Below are positions 1 to 8,700 of a DNA stretch of 64,000 nucleotides, piece after piece. The first letter of the stretch is position 1; each line of letters starts with the position of its first letter. The notes beneath the pieces were generated by a model, which worked only from the letters and a program-made list of their open reading frames with translations, was not told the origin of the DNA and made no database searches. Source of the stretch: Candidatus Poseidoniaceae archaeon (GTDB taxonomy: Archaea > Thermoplasmatota > Poseidoniia > Poseidoniales > Poseidoniaceae). The translations under genes and the position numbers were made by a program. The stretch lies in contig CASIAP010000002.1 of assembly GCA_949372645.1 (NCBI GenBank), positions 62,001 to 126,000 of the forward strand, in the 5' to 3' direction.

Positions 1-2313
1 ACAGCAGCGTTTGAACCCACGCTTGATTATTGTGTCGTGAAAATTCCTCGATGGCCCTTTGACAAATTCAGAACAGCAGACAGAACTCTTGGTACTTCGA
101 TGAAATCGACTGGTGAAGTGATGGCTATTGGGAGAAATTTCGAAGAGGCTTTCCTCAAAGCCTGGGCTTCCTTAGAGCAAGGATGTGCTCACCCTCGTCC
201 ATTGACGCGGGCTGATGAATCCGAAGGCGAAGGCATGGTTGAACGGGCCCTGACCGCCTTACCCGACTCGACGCTTGTCGAATGGTGTCGGGTTGCCACA
301 GACCGTCGCATGGGTGCATTAATCGAAGCATTCCGACGAGGTTGGAGTGTAGAGAAAGTTCACGAAATCACTCGAATTACACGTTGGTTTTTGTATCGAT
401 TTGAACACATTGCACAAATTGAAAAGGAAATTACTAACACCTCAGCACTTCCAACTGAATTGAATAGAGAACAACTGCGATCATGGAAGAGTCATGGTTT
501 CTCGGATGAACACATTGCTGATGCTTTATCTGGTTTCCCATCAACTGGTCCACGCTCTTTACCGATTGGTCGAGATGAGGATGCTGTCATGCGCCGCCGT
601 CATGCCCTTGCGCTGCACCCTCGATTCAGGATGGTTGATTCATGTGCTGCAGAATTTGCTGCGGAAACTCCGTATTATTACTCGACCTATGAGTTGGATG
701 ATGCCAAAGGTATCGACTTGCTTCCAGACCTTGAGACTCGAACTAAAGAACGCCTTGTCACCGTAGGCAGTGGGCCAATTCGAATCGGCCAGGGGATTGA
801 ATTTGATTATGGCTGTGTCCATGCAGTGAAAGCTATTCGTGCAGCAGGAAAAGATGCAATTATCATCAACAATAACCCCGAAACAGTTTCTACCGACTTC
901 GATACATCCGATCGGTTGTATTTTGACCCGCTCACGCTCGAATGTGTTTCAGAAATTCTACTTAGAGAACAAGCGCATGGAATCCTTTTGCAATTCGGAG
1001 GCCAAACTGCAATCAACTTGGCTTTGCCTTTGAACGAACGTCTTCCAATTTTACAACCTCTTGGTTTGAACTTGATGATTAAAGGAACTTCATGTGATGC
1101 GGTAGATGAAGCAAGCGACCGAGAGCGCTTTGAGGCATTTGCTAAGCGTGCAGGGCTACGTATGCCGAATGGAATGACTGGCACCAGTGCGGAAGATGTA
1201 CGTGCTGCAGCCATGCACATTGGTTTCCCAGTCTTGATTCGTCCCTCCTATGTTCTCGGCGGCCGGGGTATGGAGATTCTTTCTAATCAACAACAACTCG
1301 ATGCGTATCTCAAGGAAGCCTATCTTGCTCCAGATAAACCTCTCTTAATCGACGATTACCTTGGCCATGCTACTGAAATTGATGTTGATGCAGTTTGTGA
1401 CGGTGAGGATGTATTGATTGGAGCAATCATGGAACATCTTGAGGAAGCAGGAATTCACTCCGGTGATTCAACTTGCTTTATTCCTGCTCAGAATATTTCA
1501 GCAGCCATGCTTGAGCTGATTGCTGAACAAACGAAAATTATCGGTCTCGGTCTCAAAATCAGAGGTTGCTATAACATACAATTTGCACTCCAAGGTGATG
1601 ATCTCTATGTGCTTGAAGTCAATCCACGTTCATCGCGAACAGTACCCTTTGTGGCTAAGGCAACCGGTCTCCCTATGGCTCGAATCGCAGCCAACATTAC
1701 CATTGGAATACCTCTTTCCGAACAAGAAATACCGCGAAGAACCTCGGGTCAAGTCTGTGTGAAGGCGCCGGTATTCCCGTTCATTAAATTGCGTGGTCTT
1801 GATCCGGCACCAGGTCCTGAGATGAAATCAACAGGTGAAGTGTATGGATCAGATGTCTCCGCTGACCTTGCTTATCTTAAAGCGAGATTAGCAACAGAAG
1901 TACCTGTAGCTACCTCTGGGGGAGCCTATCTTACTGTGCGTGATGAGGACAAGACTTCTCTGATTCCAATTGCTCGAGATCTCGCTGAAATTGGATTTAC
2001 TCTCTATGCCACTCCCGGGACATGCGATGCACTTCGTCAGGCTGGAGTTTCTGCGAATGTTGCCTATCGTATCGCTGACAAGAACCATCCAGATGCCTTG
2101 GACCTCATGCGACAGGGCGAGGTTTCGTTCATTGTCAATGTTCCAACAGTTTCTGGTGGGGCTGTTCGTGATGGCAATATGATGCGACGTTTGGCTGTGG
2201 AGTTGAATATACCCTTTGTTACAACTCTTCGCGGTGCGAAAATGGAAGTTGCTGCAAGTAAGGCAAAATTGAGTGGTCCACTGGAGCCAAGAAAGCTGAC
2301 TGTGCATTACTGA
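1..2313 (+). CDS. carB: Carbamoyl-phosphate synthase large subunit, 5' end outside the window
   Basis: Large subunit of carbamoyl-phosphate synthase, which makes carbamoyl phosphate from glutamine-derived ammonia, bicarbonate and two ATP for pyrimidine and arginine synthesis. The frame is open from base 1, and the first residues (FEPTLDY, then VKIPRWPFDKF) match the middle of the first ATP-grasp half, so roughly the first 290 of about 1,070 residues lie upstream. A GTG at 37 is in frame but is internal. Visible in order are the rest of the carboxyphosphate domain, the helical oligomerisation domain, the second ATP-grasp domain opening with GSGPIRIGQGIEFDY (about 765-810), and a C-terminal MGS-like allosteric domain (about 1960-2313). 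The next gene converges on it with no gap. Confidence 0.97.
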   Translation, partial: TAAFEPTLDYCVVKIPRWPFDKFRTADRTLGTSMKSTGEVMAIGRNFEEAFLKAWASLEQGCAHPRPLTRADESEGEGMVERALTALPDSTLVEWCRVATDRRMGALIEAFRRGWSVEKVHEITRITRWFLYRFEHIAQIEKEITNTSALPTELNREQLRSWKSHGFSDEHIADALSGFPSTGPRSLPIGRDEDAVMRRRHALALHPRFRMVDSCAAEFAAETPYYYSTYELDDAKGIDLLPDLETRTKERLVTVGSGPIRIGQGIEFDYGCVHAVKAIRAAGKDAIIINNNPETVSTDFDTSDRLYFDPLTLECVSEILLREQAHGILLQFGGQTAINLALPLNERLPILQPLGLNLMIKGTSCDAVDEASDRERFEAFAKRAGLRMPNGMTGTSAEDVRAAAMHIGFPVLIRPSYVLGGRGMEILSNQQQLDAYLKEAYLAPDKPLLIDDYLGHATEIDVDAVCDGEDVLIGAIMEHLEEAGIHSGDSTCFIPAQNISAAMLELIAEQTKIIGLGLKIRGCYNIQFALQGDDLYVLEVNPRSSRTVPFVAKATGLPMARIAANITIGIPLSEQEIPRRTSGQVCVKAPVFPFIKLRGLDPAPGPEMKSTGEVYGSDVSADLAYLKARLATEVPVATSGGAYLTVRDEDKTSLIPIARDLAEIGFTLYATPGTCDALRQAGVSANVAYRIADKNHPDALDLMRQGEVSFIVNVPTVSGGAVRDGNMMRRLAVELNIPFVTTLRGAKMEVAASKAKLSGPLEPRKLTVHY

Positions 2314-3576
2314 TCAGCAAGCACTGTATGCTTCAATAATATACTTCGTCAAAGGACTTGTCCAAGCTAATTCACTAATGCCTTCTTCACCATCGACATC
2401 AAAGATTCGAACAACATCACGAACACGAACATTGCCTGCTGAAGAACGAGCCAGAATAGTAGCTGGCTTGACCGCCTTACCTGTGCCGTGAGGGTCATAG
2501 ACTGTATCAAGGGCTTCTTTGAGGAACCAATCGGCTTTCCCTCCTGGTTCGCCTTCGTATTTCTTGGTGACTTTCTTTGCCCCAAACATGCCACTGGACT
2601 TTTTCTTTTGAGTTCCAGCAGCAGCTTTGTTTGCTGCAGCTTTCGTGGTCGTCCCAGTACTCTTTGCTTTGCTCGCTTTTGCTTTTGATGGCGAACTTGC
2701 AACCGTTCGGCTTTGGAATTCCTCTTCGAGTTCAGCTCGTATTTCTTTCTCTAACTCACTTCGAATACTCTTCTCGAGTTTGGTACGTAGTTTACCTTCG
2801 ACAGCAGCAGGGTCTCCATTTTCAAGCTTGTTGAGTGCATCATCGCGCTCGTCTTGCATAGCTTGCATGACATTGATGTAGTGAGCAGCAACTTGAATGA
2901 GCGATGTCTCCATCGAAGCTTCTAATTGCATTGAAACAACTTCGCTTGACGAGTCTCGCCACTTACGCCATTGAAGCATTGTGTTCGCATGAATATCTGA
3001 GCCACACTTCGGGCAGAAACTACGTTTTGGAGGTTTAAGCACAGGAATGGCTCGCATTGATTCAGGATCGATACCTTCGTGTTCTCCACTCGCAACATCG
3101 TGGATGTGAGTTGATGCTTCCATTCCGTTATCCATTGCTTCACGGAACAAACCTTCCTTGAGGTCTAATTTCCCTGCTTGAATTAAGTCCCATCCATTGG
3201 TTCCACGTACAACTGCACGTATCGCTGCATTTGCTGCTGGAGATTTGCCCCATTCATGGTTCGAAAATACGGAACTTGCTGAGTTTTCAGTCGCTTCCAT
3301 CGTAAAAGCATCCGAGAGGTCGACTTCTTCACCTTCAGCAGGAGCTGCAATGCCCAATACAATGGGGTTTGCGCCATCTTCAATTTTGGCGATCATGTCA
3401 AACTTCTCGGCCATTGAAAGGTCATCACGAACTCGAATGACTTCTTTGAGTTGGTTCAAATCGTGGCCTGTAGCAGTAATTGGTCCTTGACCAGTCAAGT
3501 CATGGCCACAAGAGAGACAAAACTTAGCAGCAGCCTCAACTCCTGCTTCACAAGTTGGACAGTAGACCCCCGCCAT
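2314..3576 (-). CDS. Uncharacterised zinc-ribbon protein with coiled coil and Lys/Ala-rich linker
   Basis: Not recognised as a named family. The N-terminus has a zinc ribbon (YCPTC then FCLSCGHD), and a second CPKCG half-site (FCPKCGSDI) sits near residue 195. A charged heptad-like stretch of Lys, Glu and Leu (about 265-300) predicts a coiled coil. It is followed by a low-complexity Lys/Ala/Ser/Thr linker (about 305-345) and a compact C-terminal region ending YIIEAYSAC. I place the start at ATG 3576, just before the first CxxC motif; a TTG at 3606 would add ten residues. The double zinc ribbon, coiled coil and basic linker suggest a cytosolic nucleic-acid or assembly scaffold, but no enzyme motif is visible. 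It faces carB and precedes lysS on the same strand. Confidence 0.8.
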   Translation of the reverse strand: MAGVYCPTCEAGVEAAAKFCLSCGHDLTGQGPITATGHDLNQLKEVIRVRDDLSMAEKFDMIAKIEDGANPIVLGIAAPAEGEEVDLSDAFTMEATENSASSVFSNHEWGKSPAANAAIRAVVRGTNGWDLIQAGKLDLKEGLFREAMDNGMEASTHIHDVASGEHEGIDPESMRAIPVLKPPKRSFCPKCGSDIHANTMLQWRKWRDSSSEVVSMQLEASMETSLIQVAAHYINVMQAMQDERDDALNKLENGDPAAVEGKLRTKLEKSIRSELEKEIRAELEEEFQSRTVASSPSKAKASKAKSTGTTTKAAANKAAAGTQKKKSSGMFGAKKVTKKYEGEPGGKADWFLKEALDTVYDPHGTGKAVKPATILARSSAGNVRVRDVVRIFDVDGEEGISELAWTSPLTKYIIEAYSAC

Positions 3577-3664
3577 AGAGGGCAATGGTTGCCCACCACT
3601 TTTCAAGTGTGACGGTCGTATAGAGCAAAAAGTGCGCGAAAGAACTGTAAATCAGAGAAACCAA

Positions 3665-5272
3665 TCATTTCTCAATAACTTGGACGCACGCTTCCAGCAA
3701 CCGGAGAATCTCTTCCCTGTCCATTTCGGCAAGTATTGGAGCTAAGCGAGGTCCTTTTTCAGTTCCCATCATCGCTGCATATGCGACTTTGAAGGCACTT
3801 CGAGGTGATTCATCGAGATCTTTTGCTGACTGAGGGATGGAAGCACCAATCGCACTTGCATTCCACTCACATGTTTTCAAGGTCATCATCAAAGAATTCA
3901 AGATTCGACGCTCGACTTCGTCGAGTGTTTCGAGTATGGTGGTGTTTGGTTCAGTGAGAATATCAATTCGCATTTCATTTGGGAAATGCTCCGATTGAAT
4001 CCAATATCGCATACGAGTGAGTCGATCTTGTAATTGAGGTGTGATTTCTTCAAGCGCCCCAGATGCTTGAAGACTTGTCCACACATCCGAATCGTTCTTC
4101 TTGGTTTGCGCCAATAATGCAAGGTGGCGGAATGTTACTGCAGTTGCTTCAGCCTTTTGACCAGACACAACTGTTGCCATTTTCATGGCTCCAGCAGCAT
4201 CTTCGATTTGCACTTTTTGTCGTCGACTGAGTTCTTCATTCGTCAATTCGTGTTGGAAATCTCTTGCAGCAAGTCGTTCGAACTCATCAGCTAAGGTGAC
4301 AAGTCCCATTCCCGTATCGAATTCAATCGCTTTGTTTGGCTTTGACTTGGCAACCAAAAGGCGCAAAATTTCTGGAGGGACTAGGCGTAATGCTTCGATT
4401 GGCCCAATTGTATTACCTGCGGATGAGGACATGGCACCTTGGCCCTTGAGACTAATCCATTCATACACCAGTGGGTGAGGTGGTTCATGACCAAGTAACT
4501 GCACGATTTCTCGACCAGTTGAGTAGGAGCCTCCAGCAGCGCCATGGTCTTTGCCAAATGCCTCACATGTGACCCCAATCCATGCCCATTTTGCAGGCCA
4601 ATCGATTCGCCATGGCAATTTACCTTCACCTTTGGTAATGTCTGAAGAACCTGATTCTCCATATTCATCCTCCCAATGGACAAGTGGGAATTCATATCCG
4701 GTGACTCGAACCTTGTCCAGTCCACCTCGGGAGTTTAATGGGCTCCAAGGGAACCAGCCATCGGGGAGTTCTCGGCTAGAGATCCGTTCAATTGCTTCAC
4801 GAATATCATCTGCGCGATCACAGGCGATCTTTGAAAGTTCGGCGAAGCGACCACTTCTATAGGATTCAAGGTTATCGATAAGTCGAGGCCGAACGCCAAT
4901 CTCTTCAAGCGCTTTGAGAAAAGGTTCGAGAAAGTGATTGGCATAGGTCCAACCTTCATTTTGAAACCGTTCCCAATCAGGATTGCCATCACTTTTCGGC
5001 GCTGGAATCGCACCCAATTGATGACCAACAAATTGTTCATATTCAGGTCCAAGGAAATCATAGACCTTTCGTAAAGGGTCCGCACTGTCGATAATGAATA
5101 CAAAATCAACACTAAGCCCGGCATCCTTTGCTGCCCGAGCAATCATATCTCCGGTGAGAATTTCACGAAGATGGCCAATGTGGAATTCTCCACTGGGCGT
5201 GATTCCTGTCGATACGACATGCGTATCGCTCTTGTGAGCGAGCGCTTGTGCTGCAACATCTGCCCAGTGCAT
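3665..5272 (-). CDS. lysS: Lysyl-tRNA synthetase, class I (archaeal type)
   Basis: Charges tRNA-Lys with lysine. At 535 residues it has the class I Rossmann signatures of the archaeal LysRS family rather than the class II bacterial/eukaryotic type: FHIGHLRE (HIGH at residues 31-34) and the KMSKS-equivalent AMSSSAGNTI near residue 280. The C-terminal half carries the alpha-helical anticodon-binding region. The ATG start at 5272 puts HIGH at the usual distance from the N-terminus. The GfcR-like gene ends ten bases upstream on the same strand, so the two are probably co-transcribed. Class I LysRS is typical of Euryarchaeota and supports the archaeal assignment. Confidence 0.95.
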   Translation of the reverse strand: MHWADVAAQALAHKSDTHVVSTGITPSGEFHIGHLREILTGDMIARAAKDAGLSVDFVFIIDSADPLRKVYDFLGPEYEQFVGHQLGAIPAPKSDGNPDWERFQNEGWTYANHFLEPFLKALEEIGVRPRLIDNLESYRSGRFAELSKIACDRADDIREAIERISSRELPDGWFPWSPLNSRGGLDKVRVTGYEFPLVHWEDEYGESGSSDITKGEGKLPWRIDWPAKWAWIGVTCEAFGKDHGAAGGSYSTGREIVQLLGHEPPHPLVYEWISLKGQGAMSSSAGNTIGPIEALRLVPPEILRLLVAKSKPNKAIEFDTGMGLVTLADEFERLAARDFQHELTNEELSRRQKVQIEDAAGAMKMATVVSGQKAEATAVTFRHLALLAQTKKNDSDVWTSLQASGALEEITPQLQDRLTRMRYWIQSEHFPNEMRIDILTEPNTTILETLDEVERRILNSLMMTLKTCEWNASAIGASIPQSAKDLDESPRSAFKVAYAAMMGTEKGPRLAPILAEMDREEILRLLEACVQVIEK

Positions 5273-5281
5273 GAGTTCACC

Positions 5282-5875
5282 TCAGACTGGTACGGCTCGG
5301 ATCATGCCGCGTAGAGGCACTCCGTCGATTTCGTTACGAGTTGTTTTGTTCACCAGAACGATGACTAAGCCAACATCCCCACCAGCAGCACGAATCGAGC
5401 CGATGGTTTTGCTTAATGTAGTGCCAGAGGACATCACATCATCAATGATGACGACTTTCTTGCCAGAAACTTGGCCGTATTTGCTTGAAAGAACACCGTG
5501 ACCATCATCACCTTCGACGTTTCGATAAATGGTATATTCTGAGCCTAAGCATCGAGCAACTTCATGAGCGAAACTGATTCCATTGATTGAAACACCGACA
5601 ATAGTGTCGATGTCCGATGCTCCAAGTTCCTCATCGGCGATGTCGGCCATTATCGAGCCAATTGCGGCAATTCGTTCAGGTCGAACTCCAATGCTTCTCC
5701 AACCGATTCGAACATCAGTTGGTCGTTCTCCAGTTTCTCCTTCCGCTAAAAGCCAAGAGATGGTATCTTGCGAAAGCGATAACTCGTCGGCAATTTGCTG
5801 AGAATTCAATCCCTCTTTCCTCAAACCAAATGCTTGTGCTCGCAGTTCTTCAATACTCAATGCCATTGTACTCAT
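5282..5875 (-). CDS. HTH plus PRTase-fold regulator, GfcR / orotate phosphoribosyltransferase-like
   Basis: A 197-residue protein with two parts. An N-terminal helix-turn-helix (about residues 8-45; LNSQQIADELSLSQDTISWL) is followed by a type I phosphoribosyltransferase fold with the PRPP-binding signature VVIIDDVMSSGTTL near residues 143-156. This architecture is the family often annotated as orotate phosphoribosyltransferase-like; a haloarchaeal member, GfcR, regulates sugar catabolism. It is therefore more likely a transcription regulator sensing a phosphoribosyl or sugar-phosphate ligand than PyrE. ATG at 5875 is used; an in-frame ATG three codons later is possible. It lies just upstream of lysS on the same strand and is divergent from aIF2-beta. 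The target regulon cannot be read from the sequence. Confidence 0.8.
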   Translation of the reverse strand: MSTMALSIEELRAQAFGLRKEGLNSQQIADELSLSQDTISWLLAEGETGERPTDVRIGWRSIGVRPERIAAIGSIMADIADEELGASDIDTIVGVSINGISFAHEVARCLGSEYTIYRNVEGDDGHGVLSSKYGQVSGKKVVIIDDVMSSGTTLSKTIGSIRAAGGDVGLVIVLVNKTTRNEIDGVPLRGMIRAVPV

Positions 5876-5984
5876 TCAGGGGTAAGGACACTAACTCATC
5901 AACCCTTTGCACATTCATGATGTAGAGCCCCGAAGATGGCTTGCATCCAAAGGCTTCAAGAAAGAACGACACAGGGCCTCGTCT

Positions 5985-6396
5985 ATGAGCGACTTTGATT
6001 ATGAGTCCTTGCTCGACAGAGCACGGGAAAATATCCCTGAAGAAATCTCTTCGAGATCTCGATGGCGATTGCCAGAACCTCAGATTCTTATCGAAGGTCA
6101 AAACACAATTTTTCGTAACTTTCAACGAAGTTGTATCTATGATGGACCGAGATGATAATCACGTGTATCAATATCTTTTGAATGAACTTGGAACTTCAGG
6201 GTCCAGAGACGGACCACGGGCTCGATTTAAGGGACGAATTCCTCCAAAAAGAATCAAAAGAACTCTTGTCAATTATGTCAACTCGTTCATTAAGTGCAGT
6301 CAATGCTCAGCTCCTGATACTCACTTCGTCAAGCAAGATCGAACCACTTTACTCAAGTGTCAGGCTTGTGGTGCAACACGGCCAGTGAAACTTTGA
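5985..6396 (+). CDS. Translation initiation factor aIF2 beta subunit, split by an apparent +1 frameshift
   Basis: Beta subunit of the archaeal aIF2 heterotrimer that delivers initiator Met-tRNA to the ribosome. The N-terminal part (ATG 5985; MSDFDYESLLDRARENIPEE) and the part after about 6122 (NEVVSMMDRD, YLLNELGTSG, then a zinc ribbon with CSQC and CQAC) lie in different frames. The join is AAC TTT CAA CGA where AAC TTC AAC GAA is expected, so one T among 6120-6122 is extra. Removing it gives one 136-residue protein of normal family length with all domains. The gene is normally single and essential, so a sequencing or assembly error is most likely; programmed +1 frameshifting at TTT-C is an alternative. 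It is divergent from the PRTase regulator. Confidence 0.9.
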
Positions 6397-6407
6397 TACT
6401 CTGTGCA

Positions 6408-6749
6408 TCAATTCTCAAGCTTCAAAAGATGCTTTTTAGCGATCGTTCCTGAACGCAAGTGCTCAAGAATATCTAATACTGCATCTTCATCAGAAATTGA
6501 ATACCAAATCCCCTCTGGATAGACGACACATGTTGGACCAAACTCACAGAAATCGAGACATCCCGATTTTTGCACCCTTATGTTCGTGAAGCCAGCTTCT
6601 TTTGCCGAGGTTTTCAACAGACGCATTAAGTCTAAACTCCCTCTTTTAGAGCATGAAGGGCGACTTGCTCCTTCAGGTCGTTCATGACCACAAACAAACA
6701 CATGCCGATCATAGCCAGGAGTTGAACGTCCTTTGGGGTCGGTCGGCAT
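6408..6749 (-). CDS. Thioredoxin-like [2Fe-2S] ferredoxin
   Basis: A 113-residue protein of the thioredoxin-like [2Fe-2S] ferredoxin family. The four expected cluster ligands are visible: Cys20 (FVCGHE), Cys33 (PSCSKRGS), Cys64 (SGCLDF) and Cys68 (FCEFGP), followed by the usual VVYPEGIWY strand. It probably carries electrons in the cytosol; the partner is not identifiable. Its start lies four bases from the stop of the pterin dehydratase gene, so it is the last gene of a short minus-strand operon with that gene and an uncharacterised protein. It converges with aIF2-beta, leaving an 11-base gap. Confidence 0.88.
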   Translation of the reverse strand: MPTDPKGRSTPGYDRHVFVCGHERPEGASRPSCSKRGSLDLMRLLKTSAKEAGFTNIRVQKSGCLDFCEFGPTCVVYPEGIWYSISDEDAVLDILEHLRSGTIAKKHLLKLEN

Positions 6750-6753
6750 TATC

Positions 6754-7002
6754 TCACTCCAGAGTCATTTGAGAAATCTTTTGAGCCAGATCGTAATCCT
6801 TCTGAGTTACAGACTCAACAGAATGAGTAAACAGTTCGAGAACAACATAGCCCCACCCGAAATGAAGTTCAGGGTGATGGTTTTCTTGTTCTGAAAGCTC
6901 AGCTACGGCATCAACAAATTGTTTTGCAAGTGAAAAATCTTCAAACTCATATTCCGCCATCAAGCGTCCATCAATGAGTTCCCAGCCATCTGGGGTCTCC
7001 AT
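6754..7002 (-). CDS. phhB: Pterin-4a-carbinolamine dehydratase
   Basis: An 82-residue protein of the PCD/DCoH family, which dehydrates 4a-hydroxytetrahydropterin formed by pterin-dependent hydroxylases and in some organisms serves pterin or molybdopterin metabolism. The active-site signature ENHHPELHFGWGYV is intact, including the HHP histidines, and is followed by the short strand and helix (ELFTHSVESVTQKDYDLA) that complete the small fold. Length is slightly below the common 95-105 residues but the core is complete. It sits between an uncharacterised gene and a [2Fe-2S] ferredoxin with gaps of only four bases. Two other pterin-related genes, folB and a PTR1-like reductase, occur elsewhere in the window. 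Confidence 0.9.
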   Translation of the reverse strand: METPDGWELIDGRLMAEYEFEDFSLAKQFVDAVAELSEQENHHPELHFGWGYVVLELFTHSVESVTQKDYDLAQKISQMTLE

Positions 7003-7006
7003 TCAA

Positions 7007-7453
7007 TCATCCCCAAAGGTGTGCATCATCACTGCCTTCACTCTCTTTCTCCACTTTTTCATGGAGCTTTGAGCGACGCTTCATATCAGCTCGCTCAAAA
7101 GCGAGAAGACCTTTGTCATCGATGTATGCTGGTCGAGTGTGAGCCACTAAGACAATTTGAGCAATAATATCTCGTGCAATGTAATGGGTCCGGCCATCTT
7201 GGGTCAACAATTCAATACTGGATTTTCCAGAGGACAGAAGTCGTCCAGAGAGCCATGTTTCATCAGAGGATACAATCGAGCGAGCATCCACGAGTATTTC
7301 GACGAAATCATCACGACGAAGGCCGTGGCGTCTTTTCAACAAATCTCCGTTATGGACGTCGACGAATTCTGAAAGATCCGGAGACCCCATGTCTTCCCAA
7401 AGTGCTGTTGCCCAATCGGGTAGTTCGACTCGCTGCTTCTTTTTACTCGCCAT
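7007..7453 (-). CDS. Uncharacterised 148-residue protein
   Basis: I do not recognise this family. The protein is soluble, with no signal peptide or membrane segment. It starts with a basic MASKKKQR tail, contains a predicted beta-rich middle (DDFVEILVDARSIV, TWLSGRLLSSGKSSIELLT, THYIARDIIAQIVLVAHTRP) reminiscent of a small barrel, and ends in a charged helix (ERADMKRRSKLHEKVEKESEG). It is the first gene of a three-gene operon with the pterin dehydratase and the [2Fe-2S] ferredoxin, and is divergent from nog1 across 125 bases. The basic ends could favour RNA or protein contacts, but that is a guess. Confidence 0.75.
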   Translation of the reverse strand: MASKKKQRVELPDWATALWEDMGSPDLSEFVDVHNGDLLKRRHGLRRDDFVEILVDARSIVSSDETWLSGRLLSSGKSSIELLTQDGRTHYIARDIIAQIVLVAHTRPAYIDDKGLLAFERADMKRRSKLHEKVEKESEGSDDAHLWG

Positions 7454-7578
7454 GTACCGTTCACGGGGCGAGGCTACTTGAACCTCGCTCTTTGAATGTC
7501 ATGAAACCAACATTGACCTAATCTTCAACGGATGTCTTCATCAAGTATGGGCCACCGGCTAAGGACGGGGAGAAGTGT

Positions 7579-8700
7579 ATGAAAGTCTCATGGCGTAAAC
7601 TCCCTACTGTTTTACTCGAGGAAGAAGTCCTTGACAAAGCCTTCTCCAGATCTAAGAAAGCAGCAGACAGAGTCGATGATTCTGACCGAACCTTTCGGGT
7701 CCGTAAACAAATGAATCGAATGGTTCAAACTGCTGCTGATATTATCTCTACAACTCTTCTCGACACCGTCAATACCTGGCCATCATTGGACCAATCTCCT
7801 CAATTTGATGTTTCAATGATCGACGCATGTGTTGGTTGTGACGATTATCGCCACCACCTCTCCATGCTTCAGTGGGGCGCTCGGCAAGTAACGAGTATCG
7901 CCATTCAAAACAGCAAAAAAATTGTCCGAACTGCTAATACCGAACTTATGCATACTGCTCGCCGAGAAGCTTACGGGCGAATCTCTTCGATCTTGCGCCG
8001 AGTCGGCCCCTCTCTATCGTGGTTAAGTGAGTCACGTGAAACGCTCAAACGCCTTCCTACTGTGGACCACATGCTTCCATGTATCGTGGTTTGTGGTGCT
8101 CCGAATGTTGGCAAATCCGCTTTTATCTCTGCTTTGAGTTCTGGAAAGATGGAAGTCAACCACTATCCATTCACAACCAAGCAAATCCACGTTGGACATT
8201 TCATCCATCGACGTCTTCAATATCAGTTGGTCGATACTCCAGGTCTCTTGGACCGGCCTCTTGAAATGCGCAATGCTATTGAATTACAAGCTATTGCTGC
8301 ATTGGAAAACATTGGTTCACTGGTGCTTTTCCTCATGGATGAGAGTGAAGCATGCGGAACTCCAATCGTAGAACAGCAACATCTGTTAGAAGATGTTCAA
8401 AAACTCCTTCCAGGGACTGACATGATGGTTGTCACCTCAAAAGCTGACCTTTTGAAACCCCTTCCCGAAAATTGGGATGAAGTTGTTGCTGCTGAGGATG
8501 AATGGCGCGATGAAGGCTCCGGTGGAGAACCTTTATTGCCATTATTGTATGACTTGAAAGGTCGAGTTACGATGTCTGCAACAGAGTTTGTTGGCATGGA
8601 TGCAATGCGATTAGAAATCGTTCGCCGTGTAAATCTTGCTCGACCAGTTGATCCAATGGCATTACCAGATGGTTGGTATCGCAGAGATCAAGACGATTGA
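7579..8700 (+). CDS. Archaeal Nog1-like GTPase
   Basis: A 373-residue GTPase resembling the archaeal Nog1 branch of the Obg/Nog family, linked to large ribosomal subunit assembly. The N-terminal helical domain (residues 1-165) is followed by G motifs: G1 GAPNVGKSA near 174, G3 DTPGLLDRP near 219, and G4-like TSKAD near 287. Eukaryotic Nog1 has a long C-terminal extension that this short protein lacks, as expected for archaea. The ATG at 7579 follows a purine-rich ACGGGGAGAAG stretch that can act as a ribosome-binding site. It is divergent from the minus-strand pterin operon and ends exactly where argS ends on the other strand. Confidence 0.9.
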   Translation: MKVSWRKLPTVLLEEEVLDKAFSRSKKAADRVDDSDRTFRVRKQMNRMVQTAADIISTTLLDTVNTWPSLDQSPQFDVSMIDACVGCDDYRHHLSMLQWGARQVTSIAIQNSKKIVRTANTELMHTARREAYGRISSILRRVGPSLSWLSESRETLKRLPTVDHMLPCIVVCGAPNVGKSAFISALSSGKMEVNHYPFTTKQIHVGHFIHRRLQYQLVDTPGLLDRPLEMRNAIELQAIAALENIGSLVLFLMDESEACGTPIVEQQHLLEDVQKLLPGTDMMVVTSKADLLKPLPENWDEVVAAEDEWRDEGSGGEPLLPLLYDLKGRVTMSATEFVGMDAMRLEIVRRVNLARPVDPMALPDGWYRRDQDD

